NCBI RefSeq assembly: GCF_030682035.1
Contig: NZ_JAUXQZ010000003.1
Location: forward strand, 62,001-126,000
Source: Brevundimonas sp.
Lineage (GTDB): Bacteria; Pseudomonadota; Alphaproteobacteria; Caulobacterales; Caulobacteraceae
Length of the DNA stretch: 64,000 bases
Direction of reading: 5' to 3'
This document shows, piece by piece, positions 53,184 to 63,562 of the stretch (its first letter is position 1; each line of letters starts with the position of its first letter). Position numbers and translations under genes: made by a program. Below the pieces are notes generated by a model. That model saw only the letters and a program-made list of their open reading frames with translations, did not search any database and was not told the DNA's origin.

Positions 53184-54317
53184 TCAGGCGCCCTGGTTCC
53201 TGGCCGGAACGGCGGCGGGCGCCACGGTCACGCGGTCGCCGTCGCCGAGGAATCCGGCCCCGGCCACCACCACGCGCGAACCCGCCGTCAGTCCGTCGAC
53301 CGCCGTCTGGTCCGCCACGCGCGACAGCACGGTGACCGGCTGGAAATGGGCGCGGTTGTCTCCGCGCACGACAAAGACCCCGGCGCGGTTCTCGCGGTAC
53401 AGGACCGAAGCGGTCGGCACGGTCACGGCCGGCTGGGCTCCGACCTGGATGCGGGCGCGGGCGAACATGCCGGGGCGGAAGCCGCCGCCGGTCAGCGAGA
53501 TGCGGGCGGTCCCCAGCCTGTTCTCGGCATTGACCTCGGAGGTGACGATGCGGACGCGGCCGGTGGCTTCACCCACCTGATCCGAGGAAATCACGGCGGT
53601 CTGGCCCGAGCGGACCAGAGCCAGTTCGGTCTCCGGCACCTGTGCGTCCAGCTCCAGCCGGCCGTCGCGGACGATGCGGAACAGTTCGGTCCCGGCGCCC
53701 ACGATCTGGCCGCGGGTGACGCTGCGCCGGATCACCTGACCCGAGACGGGCGCCTTGATCGTGGCCTGTGCCAGACGCATGCGGGTCTCGGACAGCGAGG
53801 CCTGAGCGGCGGCGACATTGGCGCTGGAGGCGCGCTGGTTGGCGAGCGCCGTATCCAGCGAGGCCTGGCTGAGGAAGCCGCGCCCCTTCAGTTCCTGGGC
53901 GCGCTCCAGCGCCGCCTGATCCCGCGCGGCGTTGGCCTGGGCGGTCTGCACCGCGGCCTGCTGCTGCCGCAGCTGGGCGCGCAGCACGGCGTCATTCAGC
54001 TGCACCAGCGGCTGGCCCTGTCGCACCCAGGTTCCCTCATCGACGAAGACTCCCGTGGCCGTCAGGCCCCCGGTCTCGGCGCCGATCGGCACCTCTTCCC
54101 AGGCCGAGACGGTGCCCGAGGCGGTGACGGTGCGCGGCAGGTTCTGCAATGACGCTACGGCGATCGAGACGGTCTGGCTGGACCCCCCGCCGCCGGCCTT
54201 GGTCTCGGCCTTGGCCTCCGCCTTTCTGGCCGCCTCGTCGCCGCCGCACGAGGCGAGCGCGAGAGCCAGGACCGTCATGGCCGCGCCGGCCAGGCTGTTC
54301 CGCACAATGTTCGCCAC
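53184..54317 (-). CDS. RND membrane fusion lipoprotein (HlyD/AcrA-like)
   Basis: This 377-residue periplasmic adaptor has a lipoprotein signal peptide (LALASCGG, lipobox Cys near residue 24), then SGTVSAWEEVPIGAETGGLTATGVFVDEGTWVRQGQPLVQL (in part), the coiled-coil hairpin, a lipoyl hairpin (ATIKAPVSGQVIRRSVTRGQIVGAGTELFRIV, in part) and a beta barrel. It joins the RND pump to an outer membrane channel. Coupled with the downstream permease. Confidence 0.94.
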   Translation of the reverse strand: MANIVRNSLAGAAMTVLALALASCGGDEAARKAEAKAETKAGGGGSSQTVSIAVASLQNLPRTVTASGTVSAWEEVPIGAETGGLTATGVFVDEGTWVRQGQPLVQLNDAVLRAQLRQQQAAVQTAQANAARDQAALERAQELKGRGFLSQASLDTALANQRASSANVAAAQASLSETRMRLAQATIKAPVSGQVIRRSVTRGQIVGAGTELFRIVRDGRLELDAQVPETELALVRSGQTAVISSDQVGEATGRVRIVTSEVNAENRLGTARISLTGGGFRPGMFARARIQVGAQPAVTVPTASVLYRENRAGVFVVRGDNRAHFQPVTVLSRVADQTAVDGLTAGSRVVVAGAGFLGDGDRVTVAPAAVPARNQGA

Positions 54318-54541
54318 GTCTGATCCCCATGGACGCTGCGGAGGGGAGCCGTGCGTCTCGCGTTCGGGTCGCCCGCCTGGGCGCCGCTGTCATCAGCCGT
54401 TGAATAGCGGTTTCACCGCCGCTTCTCAAACGCCAAAGCGCGGCCTTACGGCGAAGTAATCCGTGCTGGAGCCGGTGGCGGAACAGTCCGGAGACGGCGC
54501 GTCCGTTGGCGATCCGGCCCCGCCGTGCTACCGGCGCGGCC

Positions 54542-56350
<1,809 letters not shown>

Positions 56351-56378
56351 GGTCAGGGAACGCCGGGTCCGCGCCGGC

Positions 56379-56510
56379 CCCTTGTCATCCCGGACGCAGC
56401 GACGCGAAGATCCGGGACGCTCGATCACTCCCGGCTCCCTCCCGGCCGCGGCGCCAGCCGCGAGCCGGGAGACGGGTCGGTACACAGCCCGGCGCCCACC
56501 CGTCTCCCGG
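56379..56510. repeat. GC-rich palindromic repeats after lepA
   Basis: A CCCCTTGTCATCCCGGACGC start of the family B type leads into smaller inverted repeats. The clearest is CCGGGAGACGGGT (56465-56477) with ACCCGTCTCCCGG (56498-56510), a perfect 13-bp inverted pair. The element lies just before a truncated coding tail. Confidence 0.7.
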
Positions 56511-56611
56511 ATAATCGCGCCGCCCGCGGTCTGGCCTTCGGGGGCGAGGTGTTTGATGTGTCGGTGAGCAAGCCGGGCGGCGAGAAGGGCGTGGGGGTGA
56601 GGCTGGTTTAA
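56500..56611 (+). pseudogene. Orphan coding tail before the restriction-modification cassette
   Basis: The frame ending at the TAA (56609-56611) encodes a stretch that looks like a protein C-terminus: LAFGGEVFDVSVSKPGGEKG then VGVRLV. It has no start codon of its own and runs back into the palindromic repeat. It is probably a remnant of a gene broken near the insertion point of the EcoRII-like cassette, or by the repeats. The family is not recognised. Confidence 0.35.
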
Positions 56612-56732
56612 TGGGGGCGGTTCGGTAGAACGGACGAAACTTGGCAGCCTTGGGTTGGTAAGTCCTTGTTCCTGACTTGTTCTCCTGGCAGAATCTCCCC
56701 AGTCTGCCACCCTCAACAAGCGCGGAATCGCC

Positions 56733-57929
56733 GTGTCGGAGTATGCCCTCATGGTGAAGCAGGCCGGACAGGCGACCGCCGACGCGGCTGTGAGGCGGGG
56801 ATATATTGACGGCCCGGTCACGCCTGCGAGTCCGCAGCCAAAGCTGAAACTGCTGCGCGGGGGCAAGGACCAACCGCCCGGCGACTTTACCTTCATTGAC
56901 CTGTTCGCCGGCATCGGTGGTCTTCGTCGCGGTTTCGAATCCATCGGCGGTCGGTGCGTCTTCACCTCCGAGTGGGACAAGTTCAGCCAGCAGACTTACC
57001 GGGCGAATTTTCCGGACGATGACCACGAGATCAACGGCGACATCCGCGCCGTCGAAGCCGCCGACATTCCGGCCCACGATGTCCTCCTGGCCGGTTTCCC
57101 GTGCCAGCCCTTCTCCATCGCAGGCGTATCCAAGAAGAACGCCCTCGGACGCGCGCACGGCTTTGAGGACAAGACCCAGGGCACCCTGTTCTTCGATGTG
57201 GCGCGCATTATCGCTCACCATCGGCCCGCAGCCTTCCTGCTGGAAAACGTCCGCAACCTGGTCGGTCACGACAAGGGCAAGACCTTTCAAACCATCAAGG
57301 ACGTGCTGACCGAAGAGCTCGGCTACACAATCGACTTCCGCGTCATCGACGGTCGCTCGTGGACGCCCCAGCATCGCGAGCGGATTTTCATCATCGGCTT
57401 CCGCGAGGATCAGGGCTTCCGCTTCGCCGATATGAAGCTGCCTGACGCCGCGCCGAAGCTGGCGGAAATCCTCCACCCCGGGGACGGGTCAGAGGTGCCG
57501 GACCAGCGGTTCACCGTCGGCAACTCGGGGCGGGTGGCTGACCGCTACACCCTGACCGACAACCTCTGGACCTACCTGCAGCGCTATAAGGAAAAGCACC
57601 AGGCCGCCGGAAACGGCTTCGGTTTCGGCCTGGTCGGACCCGGCGACGTGGCCCGAACCCTGTCGGCCCGGTACCACAAGGACGGGTCGGAAATCCTGGT
57701 GAAGCAGGAGGGCAGGTCGCCCCGTCGGCTGACGCCCCGCGAATGCGCCCGCCTGATGGGTTTCGATGATCCCCAAGGGAATGAGTTCCTCATCCCGGTG
57801 TCGGATACGCAAGCCTATCGCCAGTTCGGCAATTCTGTTGTGGTGCCGGCCGTGAAAGCCGTCGCCGAACATATGAAGCCGCACCTCTTCGCTGCGCTCG
57901 GGAAACGGCCGAAGGCCGGGCTTGGCTGA
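56733..57929 (+). CDS. DNA (cytosine-5-)-methyltransferase of an EcoRII-like system
   Basis: This 398-residue C5-methyltransferase has an N-terminal extension (about 1-50), motif [20 protein letters not shown] (in part), motif [10 protein letters not shown] with catalytic Cys124, motif VI ENVRNL, motif [15 protein letters not shown], a target recognition domain and motif [14 protein letters not shown]. It resembles Dcm/M.EcoRII, which methylate the inner cytosine of CCWGG, and this specificity is expected because of the EcoRII-type nuclease partner. GTG start. A CCTGG sequence lies 45-49 bp upstream of the gene. Confidence 0.93.
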   Translation: MSEYALMVKQAGQATADAAVRRGYIDGPVTPASPQPKLKLLRGGKDQPPGDFTFIDLFAGIGGLRRGFESIGGRCVFTSEWDKFSQQTYRANFPDDDHEINGDIRAVEAADIPAHDVLLAGFPCQPFSIAGVSKKNALGRAHGFEDKTQGTLFFDVARIIAHHRPAAFLLENVRNLVGHDKGKTFQTIKDVLTEELGYTIDFRVIDGRSWTPQHRERIFIIGFREDQGFRFADMKLPDAAPKLAEILHPGDGSEVPDQRFTVGNSGRVADRYTLTDNLWTYLQRYKEKHQAAGNGFGFGLVGPGDVARTLSARYHKDGSEILVKQEGRSPRRLTPRECARLMGFDDPQGNEFLIPVSDTQAYRQFGNSVVVPAVKAVAEHMKPHLFAALGKRPKAGLG

Positions 57930-58371
57930 CGTCGTCGATCCGGCGACCCGCAGCCGGATGATGTCCGGCATCCGGGGCAAGAACACCAAGCCGGAACTGC
58001 TGATCCGCAAGGCGCTCCACGCGCGGGGTTTCCGCTACCGGCTGCACTGTGACCTGCCGGGCAAGCCGGATATCTGTCTGCCGAAGCATCGGGCGGTGAT
58101 CTTCGTCCACGGCTGCTTCTGGCACGGGCATGGGTGCCATTTGTTCAAATGGCCGAAGACGCGACCGGAATTCTGGCGGGCGAAGATTGGGCGGAACTGC
58201 GAGGTCGATAGAGCGGCGGATAGTCGTCTGTTGGATAGCGGCTGGCGAGTGGCGGTTATCTGGGAATGTGCCTTGAAGGGCCGGGAACATCTGCCACTTG
58301 AGGATGTGATCTCGACCTGCGCAAACTGGTTGAACTCAGATCAAATGCGGCTTGAGATCAGAGGAGGATAA
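57922..58371 (+). CDS. vsr: Vsr endonuclease of the EcoRII-like cassette
   Basis: This 149-residue very-short-patch-repair nuclease has [19 protein letters not shown], the metal/substrate segment [35 protein letters not shown] (in part) and [13 protein letters not shown]. It nicks at T:G mismatches arising by deamination at methylated CCWGG sites, protecting against mutations caused by the adjacent methyltransferase. It starts with TTG inside the end of the methyltransferase gene (overlap 8 bases) and its stop directly adjoins the nuclease start. Confidence 0.92.
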   Translation: MADVVDPATRSRMMSGIRGKNTKPELLIRKALHARGFRYRLHCDLPGKPDICLPKHRAVIFVHGCFWHGHGCHLFKWPKTRPEFWRAKIGRNCEVDRAADSRLLDSGWRVAVIWECALKGREHLPLEDVISTCANWLNSDQMRLEIRGG

Positions 58372-59586
58372 GTGCGTCGAGGCATCCTGTCGGACTTGTT
58401 CGCTGGTGTCGTTACGAAGCGGCTGACGCTTGTCGAGACCATTTCGGAGCGGTCAAACCAGCACGAAATCCAAGGCACGCGACCACTCAGGAGCCTTCTG
58501 GGCGAAGATGACCGACGCGGGATTCCGACCCGGTTTATCTGGGTCTCGGACAAGCAAGAGGCGCTTTCCGAAGAGGGATTCATGAGTTGGTCGGACGTCC
58601 GCAAAGGGAAGCCGCGGGCGGCAGAGTTCCATCTCTACTATTCGGGGAATTCAGTCACGGAACGGATGCAGGAAGGCGACCAGCTGTTCCTGGCGCTCCA
58701 GCGGGACGATTCACTGCTAGTGATCGTCACACCCGCCGCCAGCACCATCCAAAACCAACTTCTGTGGCTGTTCAGCTTGCCACAGCAACCAGACTTCGAT
58801 TTCAGCCTTCAGAAGATCGACGAGAAGCACAACGTCGAGCTGGATTTTGCCACCCGGTACATTCTTGAAGAGCTTGGGATCGAGTCGGAGGAGCCGGAAG
58901 CGGCGCGGCTTGACGAGCTGATCGAGAGGTTTGGGCTGGTCTTTCCAACCACTCGGATCTTTTCCGAGTTTGCCCGAGCGTCATTGCCGGAGGTTTCGGC
59001 CGCCGACGATCCCGATCATGCGTTGATCGAATGGATGGATCGCGAAGAGCAGCTCTTCCGCCGTCTCGAACGCCGGATTGTCGCGGACCGAATTGGGAAC
59101 GGATTTCAGTCACCCAGAGGGATAGATGTGGACGGTTTCCTGTCCTTCTCCCTCAGTGTCCAGAACCGTCGAAAATCCCGCGTTGGTCTGGCCCTTGAGA
59201 ACCATCTTGAGGCGGTATTCACCGCACAGGACGTTGGCTACCAGCGCGGCGCCGAGACGGAAAATCGCAACAAGCCGGACTTCCTTTTCCCAGGTGGCGA
59301 ACAGTATCGCGATCGGGTATTTCCTGCTGAACGCCTCACAATGCTAGGGGCGAAGTCCACGTTGAAGGACCGCTGGCGGCAGGTTCTGTCGGAGGCGCAG
59401 CGCATTGAGGAAAAACATATACTGACGCTGGAGCCCGGTATTTCCGAGAACCAGACTGATGAGATGCAAGCGAAGCACTTGCAACTCGTCATACCGCGTC
59501 GGCTGCACAGCACCTTTCGCTCAAGGCAGCAGGAGTGGCTGATGACCGTCGCGGACTTCCTGTCCGTCGTTCGAGCGCGACAGTAG
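58372..59586 (+). CDS. EcoRII-type restriction endonuclease
   Basis: This 404-residue protein has the same length as R.EcoRII. The C-terminal domain has LALENHLEAVF (Glu276), KPDFLFPG with Asp303, FPAERLTMLGAKSTLKDRWRQVL with Lys328, and KHILTLEPGISENQTDEMQ (parts of a longer block), which agree with the EcoRII PD-(D/E)xK nuclease fold. The N-terminal half (about 1-170) should be the effector-binding domain that makes EcoRII a type IIE enzyme cutting only when two CCWGG sites are bound. GTG start next to AGGAGG. GC is lower than flanking genes, which points to transfer of the cassette. Confidence 0.9.
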   Translation: MRRGILSDLFAGVVTKRLTLVETISERSNQHEIQGTRPLRSLLGEDDRRGIPTRFIWVSDKQEALSEEGFMSWSDVRKGKPRAAEFHLYYSGNSVTERMQEGDQLFLALQRDDSLLVIVTPAASTIQNQLLWLFSLPQQPDFDFSLQKIDEKHNVELDFATRYILEELGIESEEPEAARLDELIERFGLVFPTTRIFSEFARASLPEVSAADDPDHALIEWMDREEQLFRRLERRIVADRIGNGFQSPRGIDVDGFLSFSLSVQNRRKSRVGLALENHLEAVFTAQDVGYQRGAETENRNKPDFLFPGGEQYRDRVFPAERLTMLGAKSTLKDRWRQVLSEAQRIEEKHILTLEPGISENQTDEMQAKHLQLVIPRRLHSTFRSRQQEWLMTVADFLSVVRARQ

Positions 59587-59609
59587 CCGGAGCGGTCAAG
59601 CCGGCTTCC

Positions 59610-59760
59610 CTCTTTCGTCATCCCGGCGAAGGCCGGGATCCAGCGGCGCCGAAGGCGATCTGTTCAGGCACCGTGTCCGCGACAGCTTCGCGCTCACGCG
59701 CGCCGCTGGGTTCCGGGTCTGCGAGCCGCTGCGCGTCTCTGCGCCCGGAATGACGAAAGC
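59610..59760. repeat. Palindromic repeat (family B) after the restriction cassette
   Basis: CTTTCGTCATCCCGGCGAAG at the left and the inverted CGCCCGGAATGACGAAAG at the right bound the element (59613-59757). The interior carries further paired pieces. This type is widespread between genes in Caulobacterales. The gap from 59587 to 59874 holds nothing else recognisable. Confidence 0.75.
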
Positions 59761-59874
59761 GGAGGGTGATGGCGTGAGGGGCGGGGCCTCTATTCCGACA
59801 CTCCGATTTCAGCCGCAGCCGGCGTTTCCGGCTTTCTCCTCAGCAGGACTTCGGGGCGCCGTAGAGTCTCCGAC

Positions 59875-60489
59875 ATGCCCACACGCCCTCCCGTCGTCCC
59901 GTGTCACTATCACCTGAGCAAGGAGACCTGGGTGGAGGTCGTCGAAGCCTATCGCAGCGGCGCGACGGCGCGGGAGCTGGCGGTCAAATGGAAGGTGTCG
60001 CCGGGGTCGGTCTACTATCAGGCCGGGCGCGCGGGCTGGAGCAAGAAGCGGAACGGCGATCAGCTTGCGAGGGAGCATGCCAAGGCCATCGAGGCGGCCG
60101 AGGCGGTGCGGGCCGAGCCGGCGAGGCGTGAGCAGCGGGCGCTGAAAAACCTCTTCGCCCCGGCGCCGACCGACGACCCCGAGGCCGCCGACCCGGCCGC
60201 CCTCGCGCGGGCGGCGACGCTGGCGTCGGGGCGGGCGATGAAGGGGCGGCTGTGGAACGAGGCGAGGGCGCTGGCTGCGCTGGCCGAGAGCTATGCGCGG
60301 CTGGCGGAACGGGCCGGGCGGCGCGGGGACGACGAATGGGGCGGGGCGGAGCCGGACGAGGCGGCCTTCGAGGCGGTGCGGCGCAAGGTGCTGGGGTGGG
60401 GGCCCGAGGCGATCACATCCCCCACCCGCCTTGAAGCCGGGGGCGAAGGCGAGGACGGGGCCGAGGCGCGGGACCCCGCTGGTCGGTGA
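59875..60489 (+). CDS. Hypothetical helix-turn-helix protein
   Basis: This 204-residue protein has YRSGATARELAVKWKVSPGSVYYQAGRAGWSKKR near residues 27-60, a helix-turn-helix like that of terminase small subunits or simple DNA-binding proteins. A long Ala/Arg/Glu-rich helical segment and an acidic Gly-rich tail follow. Genes of this kind are common and uncharacterised in Brevundimonas and Caulobacter. No phage structural gene is near. ATG follows a good spacing but weak ribosome binding site. Confidence 0.75.
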   Translation: MPTRPPVVPCHYHLSKETWVEVVEAYRSGATARELAVKWKVSPGSVYYQAGRAGWSKKRNGDQLAREHAKAIEAAEAVRAEPARREQRALKNLFAPAPTDDPEAADPAALARAATLASGRAMKGRLWNEARALAALAESYARLAERAGRRGDDEWGGAEPDEAAFEAVRRKVLGWGPEAITSPTRLEAGGEGEDGAEARDPAGR

Positions 60490-60571
60490 CCGGGGAGCCG
60501 CGCGAAGCGCCTGGCCGCGTCGGGTCGGGAGGCCCCGAAGGGCCGACGACCGCGGCCCAACAAGAATGCCG

Positions 60572-61027
60572 CTACCGCTTCCTGAACCGCGTGGCCTCCG
60601 ACTTCAGGTTCGAGCCCCAGTCGGTGACCGGCTGGTCGGGCTCGGCGTGGAACGGCAAGGCGCCGGCGACGCCGCGCATCGACAGGGCCAGCGGCAGGGC
60701 CCAGTGGGCCAGCATGCGCAGCGGCTTGCGCCGCGCGTCCATGACGTCCCAGCCTTCGGCGGCGAAGGCCTCGGCCATGTCGGCGGGATCCAGCCGCTCG
60801 ATGCCGTCCCAGTCGGCCGGCAGGGCGACGGCGCCCGCCTCATCCGGGGTCAGGCCGAAGGCGGCGCGGGCGGTTTCATCGATGGCCTCGGCGATGTCGG
60901 GGAATTCATGGCGCTCGTCCGGGTCGGCGGCGCGCGGCTTCATCAGCGCCTTCAGTTCGAGCGCATCGACGCCCGGAAGGTCGAGCAGGCGGCGCAGGCC
61001 GGCGGGGTTTTCGGAAGACTGGGTCAT
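60572..61027 (-). CDS. Hypothetical protein
   Basis: This 151-residue protein has an acidic first half (DERHEFPDIAEAIDETARAAFGL) and a C-terminal half with a hydrophobic stretch (MLAHWALPLALSMRGVAGALPF). The start codon is the ATG at 61027. No family or motif recognised. GC and codon use agree with the chromosome. Convergent to the helix-turn-helix protein gene. Confidence 0.65.
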   Translation of the reverse strand: MTQSSENPAGLRRLLDLPGVDALELKALMKPRAADPDERHEFPDIAEAIDETARAAFGLTPDEAGAVALPADWDGIERLDPADMAEAFAAEGWDVMDARRKPLRMLAHWALPLALSMRGVAGALPFHAEPDQPVTDWGSNLKSEATRFRKR

Positions 61028-61154
61028 GGCCGCAGTCTCTAGCCCATCACTGGTCCGCCCGCACCCTCGCGGCGCCGCCGGGGGCGCCCGGCGGCGCGAT
61101 CGGGAACGCCCCGCATCCCCGCACGTTACGGAGGGGAACCGAAAGAGGCTTCCC

Positions 61155-62171
61155 ATGTACAAGCGTATCTCGATCACCTCCGCCCTCCTGCTCGCACTGG
61201 CCGCCCCGACGGCGGCCCTGGCCGACGCTCCCGGCCATGGCGACCGCCAGGAACGCGGCGACCACCAGGAGCGCGGCGACCGCCAGGAACGCGGCGACCG
61301 CCAGGAACGCGGCGATCGTGGCGGCGATGACGACCGCGGCAATGGTCGCGGCAACGGCCATGGCCGGGGCGATGATCGCCGCGCCGAACGCCCGGACACG
61401 CGCGTCATCGAGATCGTCCGTGGCAACCGCCACGATGATGACCGCGACGATGATGACCGCGACGATGACGACCGCCGGGAATACCGCGAGGACCGTCGCG
61501 ACGACCGGCGCGAGATGCGCCGCGAGGTGGCGCGCGAGGTGTTCCAGACCCGCGACGGCCGCCCCGTGGTCTATTTCCAGCGCGACCGCGACCGCGGCCT
61601 GATCGCCGGCTGCCCGCCCGGGCTGGCCCGGAAGGATAACGGCTGCCTGCCGCCGGGACAGGCGCGTCGGATCGCCCGCGACGCCGCCGCCGACCGCTAT
61701 GAGTCGCTGTGGCGCCGGGACGGGGACGACTCCCGCTACCGCTATGAGAATGGCTATCTGTACCGGATGAACCAGCAGGGTTCGCTGCTGGGCTATCTGC
61801 CCGTACTCGGCGGGGCGCTGGCCCCCGGCGCCACATGGCCGTCGCAGTATGCGTATCAGGCGGCGCCGGAGTACTATTCCAGCTATTTCGGCCTGCCGCA
61901 GGGCCGGGACTACCGCTATGCCGACGGCGCCCTGTACGGCGTCGATCCGCAGACGCAGATGATCAGTCAGGTCGCGGCCCTGCTGACGGGTCAGAACCTC
62001 AGCGTCGGCCAGGCCATGCCCAGCGGCTATGACATCTACAACGTGCCCTCCGCCTACCGGAGCCAGTACGCCGACAACGCCAATGCCATGTATCGCTACA
62101 ACGACGGCTATGTGTACCAGGCGGATCCCAAGACCCAGCTGATCACCGCCGTCATCCAGCTGCTGACCTGA
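61155..62171 (+). CDS. Secreted acidic protein with internal repeats
   Basis: This 338-residue protein has a signal peptide (AALAD) and a highly charged N-terminal region. It contains a DNA tandem repeat of four 18-base units (DRQERG repeats) and a second 15-base DDDRD repeat. After a CPPGLARKDNGCLPPGQARR segment as seen in RcnB-like proteins comes a C-terminal part with three copies of a YRYxxGxxY module (YRYENGYLYRMN, YRYADGALYGVDPQTQMI, YRYNDGYVYQADPKTQLI), each followed by a hydrophobic VAALLTG/VIQLLT-type end. It is probably a periplasmic or surface protein, function unknown. Good GAGG ribosome binding site. Confidence 0.85.
   Translation: MYKRISITSALLLALAAPTAALADAPGHGDRQERGDHQERGDRQERGDRQERGDRGGDDDRGNGRGNGHGRGDDRRAERPDTRVIEIVRGNRHDDDRDDDDRDDDDRREYREDRRDDRREMRREVAREVFQTRDGRPVVYFQRDRDRGLIAGCPPGLARKDNGCLPPGQARRIARDAAADRYESLWRRDGDDSRYRYENGYLYRMNQQGSLLGYLPVLGGALAPGATWPSQYAYQAAPEYYSSYFGLPQGRDYRYADGALYGVDPQTQMISQVAALLTGQNLSVGQAMPSGYDIYNVPSAYRSQYADNANAMYRYNDGYVYQADPKTQLITAVIQLLT
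61241..61312 (+). repeat. Four tandem 18-bp repeats inside the acidic protein gene
   Basis: CGACCGCCAGGAACGCGG occurs at 61241, 61259 (two base changes), 61277 and 61295, giving a six-residue DRQERG repeat. Copy number could vary by slippage. Confidence 0.85.
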
Positions 62172-62185
62172 TCCGGAGCACGAGA

Positions 62186-62749
62186 ATGGGACTGACGATG
62201 CGGTGGGCGCTGGCGCCCCTCTGTGTGATGGCTCTGGCCGGGTGCGGCGACGGCGCCGGCAAGGCGGACGGGACGGGGGCTGCGGCGCCCTCGAACCGGA
62301 CCATCGCTGCGACGCTGAAGGACGACCGCGCGTTCGGAACGCTCGAACGGGTGCTGGACAACGCCGCCCTCGGCGACGTGCTGGCGGGGAAGGGTCCCTA
62401 TACGGTGTTCGCCCCTTCCGACGCCGCCTTCACCGCCTCGGCCGGCGATCTGGGCGATGAGGCGATGAAGGCCCAAGGCGCGGCCATGCTCCGCGCCCAC
62501 ATCGTGCCTGGGGCCCTGACCCGCGCCGACATTGAGGCCGCCATCGCCCGCGAGGGCTCGGGCCAAGTCCAGATGCGCACCATGGCCAACAGCCTGCTGA
62601 CCTTTTCGAAGGAAGGCGAGACTGTGATCGTCATGGGCGACAACGGCGCCCGCGCGCGCTTGAGCGGCTCCGAGACCGTGGCCTCTAACGGCGTGGTGCA
62701 GCCGATCGACGGTCTGCTGATGAGGGCGGCGCCGGCGGTCGCGAACTGA
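62186..62749 (+). CDS. Fasciclin domain lipoprotein
   Basis: This 187-residue protein has a lipoprotein signal (MALAGCGDG) and a single FAS1 domain: LKDDRAFGTLERVLDNAALGDVLAGKGPYTVFAPSDAAF (in part), AAMLRAHIVPGALT and NGVVQPIDGLLM. FAS1 proteins are surface or periplasmic adhesion-like modules. It lies 14 bases after the acidic protein gene and may be cotranscribed with it. Confidence 0.9.
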   Translation: MGLTMRWALAPLCVMALAGCGDGAGKADGTGAAAPSNRTIAATLKDDRAFGTLERVLDNAALGDVLAGKGPYTVFAPSDAAFTASAGDLGDEAMKAQGAAMLRAHIVPGALTRADIEAAIAREGSGQVQMRTMANSLLTFSKEGETVIVMGDNGARARLSGSETVASNGVVQPIDGLLMRAAPAVAN

Positions 62750-62791
62750 CGGCATTGACCCGGGGCGCGCTGCGGTCGAGAGCATGTCCGC

Positions 62792-63562
62792 ATGACCGTC
62801 GTCTCAAAAGCTCCCCGTCTCGCCGTACTGATTGACGCCGAGAACGCCTCGGCCCGCATCGCCGAGGCTCTGTTCACCGAGATCGCCACCCTGGGCGAGG
62901 CCTCGGCGCGGCGCATCTACGGCGATTTCGCCTCGGCCCAGCTGGGCGGCTGGACCAGGGTGCTGGCCCGGTTCGCCATCCAGCCGCAGCAAAATTTCGC
63001 CAACACCAAGGGCAAGAATTCGGGCGACATCGCCCTGGTCATCGACGGCATGGACCTGCTGCATTCGGGCCGGTTCGACGGCTTCTGCCTCGTCTCCTCG
63101 GACGCGGACTTCACCCGCCTGGCGTCGCGCATCCGCGAGGAGGGGGTCGATGTCTATGGCTTCGGCGAGCGCAAGACGCCCGAGAGCTTCCGCCAGGCTT
63201 GCACCCGCTTTATCTACACCGAGAACCTGACCGCGCCCGCGGCCGAGGAGCCGGCGCCGGCGGCTGGCGGGCGAGCGGCTATGGCGACCTCGACACCGGG
63301 CGCTTCTTCGGCGGCCCCGGGCAAGCGCAAGCCGGTCGAGGCGGCCCGTCTGATCGCCACTGTGATCGCCGACATGGACGAGGACGGTGACGGCTGGGTC
63401 ACGGTCAGCGGCCTCGGCGACCGGCTGCGCAACGCCTATCCGGACTTCGACCAGCGCTCCTACGGCCACGCCAAACTGTCGGACCTGATCCGGGCGACGG
63501 GGCGGTTCGAGGTGCAGACGGGGGCCGCCGGCGGGGCCATGCGGATCCGGGACAAGGCCTAA
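62792..63562 (+). CDS. NYN domain protein with C-terminal LOTUS/OST-HTH
   Basis: This 256-residue protein has an N-terminal NYN (PIN-like) nuclease domain with LAVLIDAENAS, NSGDIALVIDGMDLL and LVSSDADFTRLASRIREEG, the conserved acidic residues of which would bind metal. A Pro/Ala-rich linker follows, then a C-terminal winged helix (about 175-250: AARLIATVIADMD, WVTVSGLGDRLRNAYPDFDQRSYGHAKLSDLIRATGRF, in part) of the OST-HTH/LOTUS type. Such fusion proteins in bacteria resemble MARF1-type RNA nucleases, likely acting on RNA. The 3' end overlaps by four bases with the convergent dehydrogenase gene. Confidence 0.9.
   Translation: MTVVSKAPRLAVLIDAENASARIAEALFTEIATLGEASARRIYGDFASAQLGGWTRVLARFAIQPQQNFANTKGKNSGDIALVIDGMDLLHSGRFDGFCLVSSDADFTRLASRIREEGVDVYGFGERKTPESFRQACTRFIYTENLTAPAAEEPAPAAGGRAAMATSTPGASSAAPGKRKPVEAARLIATVIADMDEDGDGWVTVSGLGDRLRNAYPDFDQRSYGHAKLSDLIRATGRFEVQTGAAGGAMRIRDKA

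Noticed and set aside
61241..61312. CRISPR-like tandem repeats
   Set aside because: The 18-base units are directly adjacent without spacers and are read in frame in a protein gene, so they are coding tandem repeats.
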